Positions 1 through 7,391 of a stretch of 10,948 nucleotides of DNA are shown one piece after another (within the stretch, counting starts at the first letter, position 1; each line of letters begins with the position of its first letter). Under the pieces are notes generated by a model that was not told the origin of the DNA, searched no databases, and was given only the letters and a program-made list of their open reading frames with translations. Both the position numbers and the translations under genes were made by a program. Source of the DNA: JAADHY01 sp964428935 (GTDB taxonomy: Bacteria; Planctomycetota; Planctomycetia; Planctomycetales; Planctomycetaceae); contig CAYSAG010000173.1 of assembly GCA_964428935.1 (NCBI GenBank), positions 1-10,948 of the forward strand, in the 5' to 3' direction.

Positions 1-1
1 G

Positions 2-1000
2 GTCGCGGCGGCTCAGTCTGAAGAACCGTCCCGTCTGCCGTCGCCGCCGCGGCGGGCCGGAATGACCGACGCGGCGCGTCGAGCCGTCCAGCGGGGACTG
101 GCTTGGTTGGCCGCTCGGCAAAGGCCCGACGGCTCGTTCGGCAGCGGCGTCCGTTACCGAAAGAACGTCGCCGTCGCGTCTCTTTGCGGCCTGGCTTTCT
201 TGAGTGCCGGCCACACGCCCAAGCGCGGTCTGTACGGGCTTCAGGTCGACCGGACGTTGGCTCTGGTGCTGGCCGCCGCTCAGCCAAACGGTTTCATCAT
301 TGTTCACGGAAGCGAGTCGCACGGGCCCATGTACGGCCACGGCTTTGCCACGCTTTTTCTGGCCGAAGCGTTTGGCATGAGTCCTCGGGCGGACGTGCGG
401 ACCAAGCTGAAGCGGGCGGTCGAGCTGATTGTGAACACGCAGAACGAAGAGGGCGGTTGGCGGTACGCCCCCGAGCCGCGCGACGCCGACGTGTCGGTGA
501 CGGTCTGCGAGGTCATGGCTTTGCGAGCCGCTCGGAACGCCGGCATTTACGTGCCTTCCGAGACGGTCGACCGCGCCGTCGAGTACATTAAAGGGTGCCA
601 AGACGCCGACGGTGGCTTTCGCTACCAACTTCGCGGACGCCCGGAGAGCCAGTTCCCTCGCTCCGCCGCAGCCGTCGTCGGACTCTACAGCGCCGGAATT
701 TACAAGGGCCCCGAAATTGAACGGGCCCTGCAGTACCTCATGAAATTCCTGCCCCGACGTCAGCAACCGTTCTTCCAAACCCACTACTACTACGCTCACT
801 ACTACGCCGTGCAGGCCATGTGGCAGGCCGGAGGCGAGTACTGGGACAAGTGGTACCCGTCCATTCGCGAAGACTTGTTGGCCCGGCAACGGCCCGACGG
901 CCGCTGGGTGGACCAGAGCATTTGCGACGAGTACGGAACGGCCATGGCCTGTCTGGTTCTGCAAATGCCGGAAAGCTACTTGCCGATTTTCCAGAAGTGA
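2..1000 (+). CDS. Prenyltransferase/squalene-oxidase repeat protein, probably 5'-partial
   Basis: Seen: counted from the first in-frame ATG (position 62), the 312 residues contain repeated toroid units, each a helix followed by a Q..DG(G/S)(F/W) turn: residues 11-27 (ARQRPDGSFG), 118-134 (TQNEEGGWRY), 171-188 (CQDADGGFRY) and 271-283 (RQRPDGRW). A Tyr/His-rich helix (HYYYAHYY) lies at 240-248. Known: such repeats build the alpha/alpha barrel of squalene-hopene cyclases and prenyltransferase beta subunits. Planctomycetes encode many short secreted versions of unknown function. The cyclase DxDD acid motif is not convincingly present (only DADVS at 141-145), so enzymatic activity is doubtful. 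Start: the frame is open upstream to position 2 and reads VAAAQSEEP, like the end of a signal peptide, and no clear Shine-Dalgarno precedes the ATG. I infer that the true start lies left of the window. The stop overlaps a possible GTG start of the next gene. Confidence 0.85.
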   Translation, partial: VAAAQSEEPSRLPSPPRRAGMTDAARRAVQRGLAWLAARQRPDGSFGSGVRYRKNVAVASLCGLAFLSAGHTPKRGLYGLQVDRTLALVLAAAQPNGFIIVHGSESHGPMYGHGFATLFLAEAFGMSPRADVRTKLKRAVELIVNTQNEEGGWRYAPEPRDADVSVTVCEVMALRAARNAGIYVPSETVDRAVEYIKGCQDADGGFRYQLRGRPESQFPRSAAAVVGLYSAGIYKGPEIERALQYLMKFLPRRQQPFFQTHYYYAHYYAVQAMWQAGGEYWDKWYPSIREDLLARQRPDGRWVDQSICDEYGTAMACLVLQMPESYLPIFQK

Positions 1001-1020
1001 CGGGGAGGGTTCGAGAAGTC

Positions 1021-2523
1021 GTGAGCTTTCTTTCGGTCGGCGGTCGAGGCTTGCGGCCGGCGAGGCCTGTTCGCCGGCGGACGGCTTGTTGCGTGACGCG
1101 CCTCGCACGCTCGGAGCCGCAGGTTCCGAGTCCGCCGACCGGCCAACACGGCGACCGGCGGGACCGGCCGGGGCGGCGCTGCGAGGGCCCAGGTCGAGAG
1201 GCACACGGGCCGGCAGGCATTTTTCTGCGGCTCTGCCTGGCGGTGCTGTTGACAAGCTTTTGGCCGGGGACGCGGCTTTCAGCTCAGTCCGACGGCACGC
1301 CCGCGGGCTCGCTCAGCGACGGCCGCGAGACGCCGCTCCTGGGCGGCGGGTCACGCTGGGTCCGAGTGGAAACGCTTGACGGCGAAGTGCTGGACGGCGA
1401 GCTGGTCGAGCTGACCGGCCGCGGGGCGGTGGTGTCCGAGTCGGCGAGAAAGCGTCGGTTCGTTTCGCGCGACCTGCTCCGAATTCGCTTTTCCGACCAG
1501 CCCGTGCCCGGCGCGAGCGTCCCGTCGGTCTACCTGGTCAACGGCGACCGGGTCTTCGGGCAGCCGTACGAAATTCAGGACGAGCAGCTGTTGGTTCGCT
1601 GGACGTTGTCCGACGGAGCACGAACGGTGGCCGTGCCACTGGAAACGGTTCGGCTGTTTCTGTTGGCTCCCTTCTACACCGGCGGAAAGGTTCCGCGACC
1701 GATTTGGGCCGAGCGGTTGCGGGACCCGCTGGACCCGACGCGAGTGGTTCGGCCGGTCGACGGAAAGGACGTGGCCCTGCTCTACAACGGCGACCGAATT
1801 GAAGGCGAGCTGCTCGGGTGGAACGGCCGCGAGTTCAGCTTCCGCACGCCGGTCGGGCCGGCGTCGGTGGTCACCAGTCGTGTCGTGGGCGTGGCTTTGA
1901 ACCCGCAGTGGAGCAGTTTTCCGGACGTGCCGGCCGAGCACCAAGTGGTCTTGCTGCGTGACGGCTCCCGTCATACCACCACGACGCTCCGACTGGACGC
2001 TCGGGGCCGACTGCAACTCACACTGGCCTTCGGCGGCCAATTGACCGTCGCTCGGCGAGACTTGGTGTCGGCGCAGTTTTTCGGGGACCGAGCGGTCTAC
2101 TTGTCGGACCTTCAGCCGGTTCGTTTTCGTCACACGCCGTTTCTTTCCGGCCACTGGCCGCTTGAGCGAGACGCGAACGTCCTGGGCGGGGGCTTGCGAC
2201 TTCGAGGCCGTCAGTTCGTCAAGGGGCTGGGCGTGCACAGCCGAAGCGAGGTGACGTACGACTTGAACGGCCGGTTCGCTCGGTTTCACGCGGTTGCCGG
2301 CCTGGACGACGTGGCCGAGGCCGACGCAGCGGCCGACTTCGCCGTCCAAGTCGACGGCCGCACGCTGTGGAAGCGGACGCTGCGACGAACCGACCCACCA
2401 GCGTCCACCGGGTGGCTGAAGGTCGAGAGCGCAAAGCGTTTGACGTTGCTGGTCGACTTCGGCCCCCACGCCGACATTCAAGACCGAGCCGACTGGTGCG
2501 ACGCCTTGTTGGTCCGTCCGTAG
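1021..2523 (+). CDS. Exported protein with four beta-type repeats and a C-terminal NPCBM domain
   Basis: Seen (residues from GTG 1021, 500 aa): an Arg/Pro-rich leader to about 65; a hydrophobic segment at 67-81 ending in a signal-peptidase-like LSAQS; four segments of about 45 residues at 112-157, 168-216, 248-295 and 307-353, each following a pattern like hydrophobic-(N/D)G(D/E)-x-x-x-G-x-x, a strand, then V-x-x-x-x-(V/L)-x-x-x-x-F/L; and 359-500 matching NPCBM (YLSDL, FVKGLGVHSRSEVTYDL, GLDD, VDGRTLW, DRADWCDALL). Known: NPCBM domains are beta-sandwiches often attached to glycosidases and common in planctomycete exported proteins, which suggests carbohydrate or cell-surface binding. No catalytic domain is visible. 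Start is uncertain: GTG at 997 (overlapping the previous stop as GTGA), 1021 (purine-rich GGGGAGGG upstream) and 1093 are all in frame, and none lies right before the hydrophobic segment. A long ORF start at 820 is rejected because it overlaps the upstream gene by 180 bases. Confidence 0.85.
   Translation: MSFLSVGGRGLRPARPVRRRTACCVTRLARSEPQVPSPPTGQHGDRRDRPGRRCEGPGREAHGPAGIFLRLCLAVLLTSFWPGTRLSAQSDGTPAGSLSDGRETPLLGGGSRWVRVETLDGEVLDGELVELTGRGAVVSESARKRRFVSRDLLRIRFSDQPVPGASVPSVYLVNGDRVFGQPYEIQDEQLLVRWTLSDGARTVAVPLETVRLFLLAPFYTGGKVPRPIWAERLRDPLDPTRVVRPVDGKDVALLYNGDRIEGELLGWNGREFSFRTPVGPASVVTSRVVGVALNPQWSSFPDVPAEHQVVLLRDGSRHTTTTLRLDARGRLQLTLAFGGQLTVARRDLVSAQFFGDRAVYLSDLQPVRFRHTPFLSGHWPLERDANVLGGGLRLRGRQFVKGLGVHSRSEVTYDLNGRFARFHAVAGLDDVAEADAAADFAVQVDGRTLWKRTLRRTDPPASTGWLKVESAKRLTLLVDFGPHADIQDRADWCDALLVRP
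1110..1130 (+). other. Inverted repeat in the leader of the NPCBM gene
   Basis: Arms CTCGGAGCC and GGTTCCGAG can pair over 9 bp (one G-U pair) around a GCA loop. It lies in the Arg-rich stretch before the signal peptide of the NPCBM protein, where it is unclear whether the DNA is translated. No T-tract follows, so it is not an intrinsic terminator. In this GC-rich DNA such stems can occur by chance. Confidence 0.35.
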
Positions 2524-2773
2524 GCGGCGCTCGGCCGCGCCCGACTTGCTTGCCGTTTCCCAACCGACTTGGCCTGCCGACGCAGCACCTTCCTCGCGCC
2601 GACGGACACGGCGCGGGGCCTTTGGCCGCGCGAAACGTGGCTGCGCACGCTCGGAGCTCGCACTTGGAGTACGTGGCTGCCGGAAACACGGCCCCGTACG
2701 TTCGCGCTCGGAGTGCCGCCGCTGGCGTCGTGGTGCCGTTGACGCCGTCAGCCGCGGACCTCGCGTTCCGAGT
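2524..2773. other. Intergenic gap between convergent genes
   Basis: This 250-base gap separates the plus-strand NPCBM gene from the 3' end of the minus-strand batD gene. I see no gene in it. It contains a GC-rich inverted repeat: arms about 2592-2601 and 2609-2618, 10 bp with one G-T pair, 7-base loop. A 14-base string, CGCACGCTCGGAGC at 2644-2657, also occurs at 1104-1117. Neither strand shows a T-tract after the stem, so a classical intrinsic terminator is not supported, although this is where transcription from both sides must end. Confidence 0.5.
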
Positions 2774-4921
2774 TCAGGTCGCTCGCAAGGCCCGCTCCAG
2801 CCGGTCCACCGCTCGAGCGGCCTGTCGGAAAAGGTCCTCGTCTCCGTCCGACGGCCAGCCGGGTGGCCCGAACCGAGCCGCTTCCAGGCGTTGGAGCAGT
2901 CGCCCCAGCTCGGCCACCGTCCCGGCCTCGACCCCGGCCTTCTCCAGTCGCGGCCTCAAGTCAGCGAAAGTGGTCGCTCCCCGAGGCAATTGCAGCCGCT
3001 CCGTCAAGTAACGCCGAAGCAGCCGGTGCAGCTGGTCCACCGGCCGGCCGTCGAGCGGCTCGGCGGCTCGGCCAGCTTCGGCTTGTCCGCTGGTCGGCCG
3101 CGCCGAGCCGTCGTCGCGGGCCGGACCGTCGCCGAAGTGTGTGTCGCTGCTGGGCCGGCGCAAAGTCGACGGCTCCGCGTCGACCTCGTTCGTGCCAGCC
3201 GCGGCTTCGTCGGCGGCTGCCAGCCGAGCCAGCTCGCGCCGGAAGCGTTGAAACGCCCGTTGAGCCCTTCGCCGGTCTTGGTCTGCAGCTCGTCGCCGGC
3301 GCACGGCAGGAGCCACCGCCACGGCCAGTCCGACCAGGACCGGCAGGGCCAGCGCCCACCACAGGCCGGGGCCCGCCAGTCGGCGCAGTCGTCGAAGGGC
3401 GTTGGCCAGCGCGTGCGAGCCGACGCCGTCGGTCAGCAGTCCGTCGCGGCGCACGGACGCGACGTCCCGCAGCCGCTCGCTGCCCGGTCCTTCCGCGTCG
3501 ACCGCTTCCACCGCCCGCTCGCCCACCACTTTCAGCGGCACCGGCTTGGACCGGCAGACGCCGTACTGTCCGGACTGCGGGTCGAACCACGTCAGCTCCA
3601 GCGGCGGAATTTCCGTCACACCGGCGTGTCGCGGTCGGACAGTCTGCACAAAGACCTTCGCACTGCCCTCGACCCAGCCCGGCGACCGCTGGTCGGGAAT
3701 TTCGAAGTCGGCTGCCAGCCGGGTCTGCTGCCGAAGGGGAGGCAACTGAATGCACTCCGGCGGACACGTCCCGCTGACGCGAATTTGCAGCGTGACGGGA
3801 GCCCCGACCGGCACCTCGGTGGGGCTGGCCGACACGTCCATTCGGAAGCGGCCGACCAGTCCAGAAAAGTCGGGCGGCCGACCACGCTCGGGAAGCGGCC
3901 GAACGTCCAACACGACCGGCTGGGCCGCGGCGAACAGACGCCGCTTCGGACCGACAAAGTCCTTTTCGAAAAAGTCGTTGTCGAAGTAGCTGGGGTACTG
4001 GTTCCACAGTCGGTTGGTGCCGCGCGTGTCTTCCAGCGCCGTGCAAAGCACCGTGGCTGCGGCAAGGGTCAGCCGTCCGGCTCGCCGTGGCCGAACGAAT
4101 TTTTCGAACGCCAGCACGTGGAACCGTCGGCCGTCCAGGGACTCGGTGGTCAGTCGGGCCTGTACGCGTGTGTGCGAGACGGGCACGCCGACGGCCGTGG
4201 CCTTGTCCGGCGGAACGGACGGGTCGAAGACGTCGAAATTCGGGTCCCGCAGCACAGGCAATTCCAAGTCGACCGCTTTCACCGTCTGCAGCGGCAGGCC
4301 GACCAACCAGCGGACCGTCAACACCAACGGCTCGCCCACGTAGCACGTCGTCTTGGACAGTCGGACCTGCAAGCGAAAAGCCGGGTCGGTGTGAGCGGCC
4401 TGGACGGTGAGCTGCTTGGCCGGAGCCTGCACGGTTCGGCCGTCGACGTCCACGCGCACCGGCCCGAGCCAGCAGCGTCCTTGCCGGACCGCCAGCACGT
4501 GGTAGGTGAAAACGTACGTGCCGGTCTCGGCGTCGCGTGTCGGGCGGCCGTTCAGTGGCCCGTGCACTCGGAGCCCCCGACACGGTCCCAGGTCGACTTG
4601 CGGCAGTCCCTCGGCTCCGTCAACCAGCACGTTCAAAGTGAAAAGGTCGCCGACGAACACGTCGGTGCGGTCCAAAACCAGTTGGACAGACGGACTGGCC
4701 GGACTCGCCTCGGCACTGTCCGAACGAACCTCGACGCTCGGCCGGCCGTCGGGCGAAGCCGCCGGCTTTTGCTCCGCGCCGGCCAGCCGCGCAAGCTGCA
4801 GCCCTCCGGCAGCGACCACCGCCAGCAGGACGAGCCGTGGTCTGGCGGCGAGCAGGCCGCGCCACTGCTCGGCCGCCGGTCGGTTCTGCCGTCGGTCGTT
4901 GTTGTGCACGCGTCGTCTCAC
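2774..4921 (-). CDS. batD: BatD-like membrane protein
   Basis: Seen (715 aa from GTG 4921): an N-terminal Arg cluster then a hydrophobic signal segment at about 28-49 (LVLLAVVAAGG...LAGA); beta-rich regions at about 78-173, 183-341 and 361-466, with BatD-type openings such as LDRTDVFVGD and LSKTTCYVGEPLVLTV; a membrane span at 519-538; a basic helical stretch at 541-571; a charged low-complexity linker; and a helical module at 626-711 (LHRLLRRYLTERLQLP...). Known: BatD is a single-span protein with tandem extracytoplasmic beta-sandwich domains, encoded with BatA/BatB. It is linked to stress or oxygen tolerance in Bacteroides, with unclear biochemistry. Domain two contains an aromatic, acidic insertion at about 300-320 (WNQYPSYFDNDFFEKDF). 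Start: GTG 4921 is 4 bases past the upstream stop, with GAGAAGGA about 11 bases before it. GTG 4909 is an alternative. The longer frame up to 5278 lies inside the upstream gene and is rejected. This is the last gene of the operon. Confidence 0.85.
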   Translation of the reverse strand: MRRRVHNNDRRQNRPAAEQWRGLLAARPRLVLLAVVAAGGLQLARLAGAEQKPAASPDGRPSVEVRSDSAEASPASPSVQLVLDRTDVFVGDLFTLNVLVDGAEGLPQVDLGPCRGLRVHGPLNGRPTRDAETGTYVFTYHVLAVRQGRCWLGPVRVDVDGRTVQAPAKQLTVQAAHTDPAFRLQVRLSKTTCYVGEPLVLTVRWLVGLPLQTVKAVDLELPVLRDPNFDVFDPSVPPDKATAVGVPVSHTRVQARLTTESLDGRRFHVLAFEKFVRPRRAGRLTLAAATVLCTALEDTRGTNRLWNQYPSYFDNDFFEKDFVGPKRRLFAAAQPVVLDVRPLPERGRPPDFSGLVGRFRMDVSASPTEVPVGAPVTLQIRVSGTCPPECIQLPPLRQQTRLAADFEIPDQRSPGWVEGSAKVFVQTVRPRHAGVTEIPPLELTWFDPQSGQYGVCRSKPVPLKVVGERAVEAVDAEGPGSERLRDVASVRRDGLLTDGVGSHALANALRRLRRLAGPGLWWALALPVLVGLAVAVAPAVRRRRAADQDRRRAQRAFQRFRRELARLAAADEAAAGTNEVDAEPSTLRRPSSDTHFGDGPARDDGSARPTSGQAEAGRAAEPLDGRPVDQLHRLLRRYLTERLQLPRGATTFADLRPRLEKAGVEAGTVAELGRLLQRLEAARFGPPGWPSDGDEDLFRQAARAVDRLERALRAT

Positions 4922-4925
4922 TGTC

Positions 4926-7238
4926 TCACCAGTCCTTCTCCACGGGCTTGACGTGACTGGGACGAGCCCGGTGACGGAGCCGCTTGTTTTGGCGTTCCTG
5001 GGCCAGAATGTCGTCGGGCGTCTCTTTCGGAGCCGTGAACTGCTCGTCTTCGGACAGCTCGCGTTGCGGCAGCGGTTCGACCCGCTCCGCTCGCCGCTTC
5101 CCCTGCTGCTTTTGTTGCTGCTGGCCCTGCCGGTCGGTCGACTCGGACGACGGCTGGTCCTCCTGCCCTTCGCCCTGTCGCTGCTGGTCCGGCCGAGCGG
5201 GCAAGGCCTGCAACGCTCGCTGCAGCTCCAGCACGGCCGCCGACTGAGCGGCGTGAGCCGGTTGCGGACGTCCCTCACTCAGCCGCTCCACGGCCTGCTT
5301 CTGCAAGTCGACAGCCAGCAGAACGTGTTGGCGAGACTCTTCCAGCGGCGAAGCGGCTTGCGGCAACAGCGAGCGCCACAGCGACGTCAGTTGGTGGTCC
5401 AGCCGCTTCATTCGTTCGGCCAGCTTTTCGGTGTCGGCCTGAATGGCCCGTTGTTGGCTGGCCGCTCGAGCCGCCTCGGCTTTCCACGTGTCGGCATTCT
5501 CGCCCACTGGCCCGCTGCCGGTCTGCCGACCGGACGTTTGCTGACTGCTCGCTCGACGCCCCACTGCCGGCCGACTGTCCGCTTGCGACGCCAGCCGAGC
5601 GGACCGGTCCGCCGCGGCTTGCTGGCGGCGAATCAACTCCTGCAGCGCCCGTCGAATTTCCTCCAACAGTTTTCGCTGCCGCTGTCGGGACTGCTCCAGC
5701 AGTCGCGCCGCTGTCGCCGCCGCTCGAAGCGCGACCTGCCGGTTGAAGGCCGAGTCTTGCCGGTCGGGCTGCAGGTCCAACGCCGCTTCAAAGTACTGGG
5801 CACTCAGGTGGAACAGCTCCAGCGCCTGCGCCAGGTCGGCGACGGCCACGCGCTGCGCCTGTCGAAAAACACAGTTGCCGACGTTGTGCCAGCACTGAGC
5901 CTGCCAGCTGGGGTCGTCCGTCAGACCGACCACCGCTTCGAACGTTTCCGCCGCTTCGCGGAACCGGCCGGTCCGGTACAAAGCGGTCGCTGTGTTGTAG
6001 AGGACGACGGGAGAACTGGGAGCGTCGGCCAAAGCCCGCCGGTAGTTCCTCAACGCTTCCTCGTAGCGTCCCGCTGCGTAAGCCTGGTTCCCCCGTTGGA
6101 CCCAGGTCCGCACGCCGGCCACCGCCGGTCGGGCCGCCAGCAGGAACAACAACACGGCGGCCGCAACTCGCGACGCTCGCCCGGACCGGCCTGCGAGCCT
6201 CGGCCTGCGTCGTCGGCTCCTCTCGAACCCGGACTCCCCCCGCCAGGCCGCGACAAACAACAGCCCCAGCGCCGCCGCCAAAAACCACTGGAACTCCGGC
6301 TCGTACTTCAGACCGCTCTGCTCGTCAAACCGCCGTGTCGGAGCGGTGGTCAAAAGGTGCTGGTAAATGCCTCCCAAGTCGATTGCCCCGGTGCCCACGT
6401 GAAAGTACAGGCCGCCCGGCACCTGAGCGACCAGGCGACGCAAGGTTTGGTCGTGCAGCCGCGTCCACACCTCCTGACCGCGGTAGGTCAGAAAGCGACG
6501 CTGGCCTGTTTGCTCGTCCCGAACGGGAATGCGAGCTCCCAGCCGGTTGTCTCCCAGCCCGACGGCAATCAGTCGCGCTCGAGCCTGGGCGAGCGGTCGA
6601 GCGGCTCGGTCCGCACCGCTGTCGTGGTCCTCGCCGTCCGTCAGCAGAATGACGTCTTGTGTGCCGGGCGTCGAGTCTTTCAGCACGTCTTCGACAGCCA
6701 CCCGCAACGCTTCGGCCAGACGCGTCCCGCCCCGTTCCACGCTGTGCGGTCCCAGTTCCTCCAGCGTCATTCGGAAAAACGCGTAGTCCACCGTCAGCGG
6801 ACACCGCACTTCGGCCGAGCCGGCAAAGGCGACCAACGCCACCCGGTCGCCTTGAAGCTGTTCCAGACAGTCCAGCACGGCCGCCTTCGCCCGCTCCAGC
6901 CGGTTCGGACGAACGTCTTCGGCCAACATGCTCCGCGAGCAGTCGACAACGAAAACCAAGTCACGTCCCTGACGTCGAAACGAACCTGGGGCCAACCTCC
7001 ACGCCGGTTCGGAAAGCGCCACCGCGACCAGCACCAGCGCCAAACAAGTCAAAACCGCGTTGACCGCCCGACGTCGGGCCAAACCGGGCGGCAGCAGTCG
7101 CGGCCAACAGGCGGACACCGCGAACCGGCTCAGCGTCCGCCGTCGTCGCCACCACGCCCACACGTGCAGAGCGACGACGGCGACCGCCGCCCAGCTCAGG
7201 TACAGCCAACCGGGTTGTTGGAAGACGACGCCGTTCAC
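4926..7238 (-). CDS. BatB-BatC fusion: vWA domain plus TPR protein
   Basis: Seen (770 aa, GTG start): membrane spans at about 11-29 and 57-76; a vWA domain at 92-290 with a complete MIDAS signature (DCSRS at 99-103, Thr172, Asp201 in LLTDGED); a span at 317-331; a second hydrophobic segment at 357-374 that looks like a signal peptide (ends AVAG); TPR-like helices at 377-500 (GNQAYAAGRYEEALRNYRRA, then NTATALYRTGRFREAAETF); long Gln/Arg-rich helices at 500-680; a Gln/Ser-rich tail; and a C-terminus ending KPVEKDW. Known: BatB (vWA, with the box SRSMLAEDVxPNRLERAK) and BatC (TPR) are usually separate neighbours and can form a membrane complex. Here one uninterrupted frame encodes both. Val358, at the start of the second hydrophobic segment, is encoded by GTT, so no start codon sits there for a separate BatC. 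The gene begins 153 bases after the BatA stop and ends 4 bases before batD. The predicted topology of the TPR half (outside the cytoplasm) is an inference. Confidence 0.87.
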   Translation of the reverse strand: MNGVVFQQPGWLYLSWAAVAVVALHVWAWWRRRRTLSRFAVSACWPRLLPPGLARRRAVNAVLTCLALVLVAVALSEPAWRLAPGSFRRQGRDLVFVVDCSRSMLAEDVRPNRLERAKAAVLDCLEQLQGDRVALVAFAGSAEVRCPLTVDYAFFRMTLEELGPHSVERGGTRLAEALRVAVEDVLKDSTPGTQDVILLTDGEDHDSGADRAARPLAQARARLIAVGLGDNRLGARIPVRDEQTGQRRFLTYRGQEVWTRLHDQTLRRLVAQVPGGLYFHVGTGAIDLGGIYQHLLTTAPTRRFDEQSGLKYEPEFQWFLAAALGLLFVAAWRGESGFERSRRRRPRLAGRSGRASRVAAAVLLFLLAARPAVAGVRTWVQRGNQAYAAGRYEEALRNYRRALADAPSSPVVLYNTATALYRTGRFREAAETFEAVVGLTDDPSWQAQCWHNVGNCVFRQAQRVAVADLAQALELFHLSAQYFEAALDLQPDRQDSAFNRQVALRAAATAARLLEQSRQRQRKLLEEIRRALQELIRRQQAAADRSARLASQADSRPAVGRRASSQQTSGRQTGSGPVGENADTWKAEAARAASQQRAIQADTEKLAERMKRLDHQLTSLWRSLLPQAASPLEESRQHVLLAVDLQKQAVERLSEGRPQPAHAAQSAAVLELQRALQALPARPDQQRQGEGQEDQPSSESTDRQGQQQQKQQGKRRAERVEPLPQRELSEDEQFTAPKETPDDILAQERQNKRLRHRARPSHVKPVEKDW

Positions 7239-7273
7239 AGTCGTTTGTGCCGTTCCCAGTCGTCTGTTTCGTT
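7238..7273 (-). repeat. Imperfect direct repeat at the BatB-BatC start
   Basis: On the plus strand, CAGTCGTTTGTGCCGTT (7238-7254) is followed by CAGTCGTCTGTTTCGTT (7257-7273), matching at 14 of 17 positions with a 19-base period. The first copy touches the GTG start codon. It could be a protein-binding or translational signal, or chance. Confidence 0.3.
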
Positions 7274-7365
7274 GGCTTTCCGTGGCGGCCGCTGACTTGT
7301 GGGCGTCCGAGGGGAGACGCGGTGACGGACAAGAACTGTCGCAGCTGCTTGCGCCGCTTGTCGCG

Positions 7366-7382
7366 CGGCCGGTTGCCGGCCG
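7366..7382 (-). other. GC-rich hairpin just after the BatA stop
   Basis: Perfect 7-bp arms CGGCCGG / CCGGCCG surround a 3-base loop, 9 bases past the BatA stop codon in the 153-base gap before the BatB-BatC gene. No T-tract follows on the minus strand. It could mark mRNA processing or stabilisation between operon segments; this is an inference. The rest of the gap (7239-7391) contains no recognisable gene. Confidence 0.4.
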
Positions 7383-7391
7383 AGTCGACCA

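Noticed and set aside
62..1000. Squalene-hopene cyclase or another active terpene cyclase
   Set aside because: Too short (about 312 residues against about 630) and without a convincing DxDD acid motif; only the toroid repeats are shared.
1351..2481. A 376-codon minus-strand frame opposite the NPCBM gene
   Set aside because: Antisense to a convincing NPCBM domain; the translation shows no motif, signal peptide or membrane pattern.
2592..2618. Inverted repeat as a transcription terminator between the convergent genes
   Set aside because: The stem is strong but no T-tract follows on either strand, so only an inverted repeat can be claimed.
2546..4951. An 801-codon open frame on the plus strand opposite batD
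   Set aside because: Same reason: no recognisable domain, composition typical of antisense GC-rich DNA, and the minus-strand batD frame has signal, domain and membrane features.
4506..7295. A 929-codon open frame on the plus strand opposite the BatB-C gene and the start of batD's region
   Set aside because: It is antisense to genes with clear domains; its translation is a low-complexity mix rich in Arg, Ser, Pro, Leu and Gln without motifs. Long antisense frames are expected because this GC-rich codon use rarely makes stop codons on the other strand.
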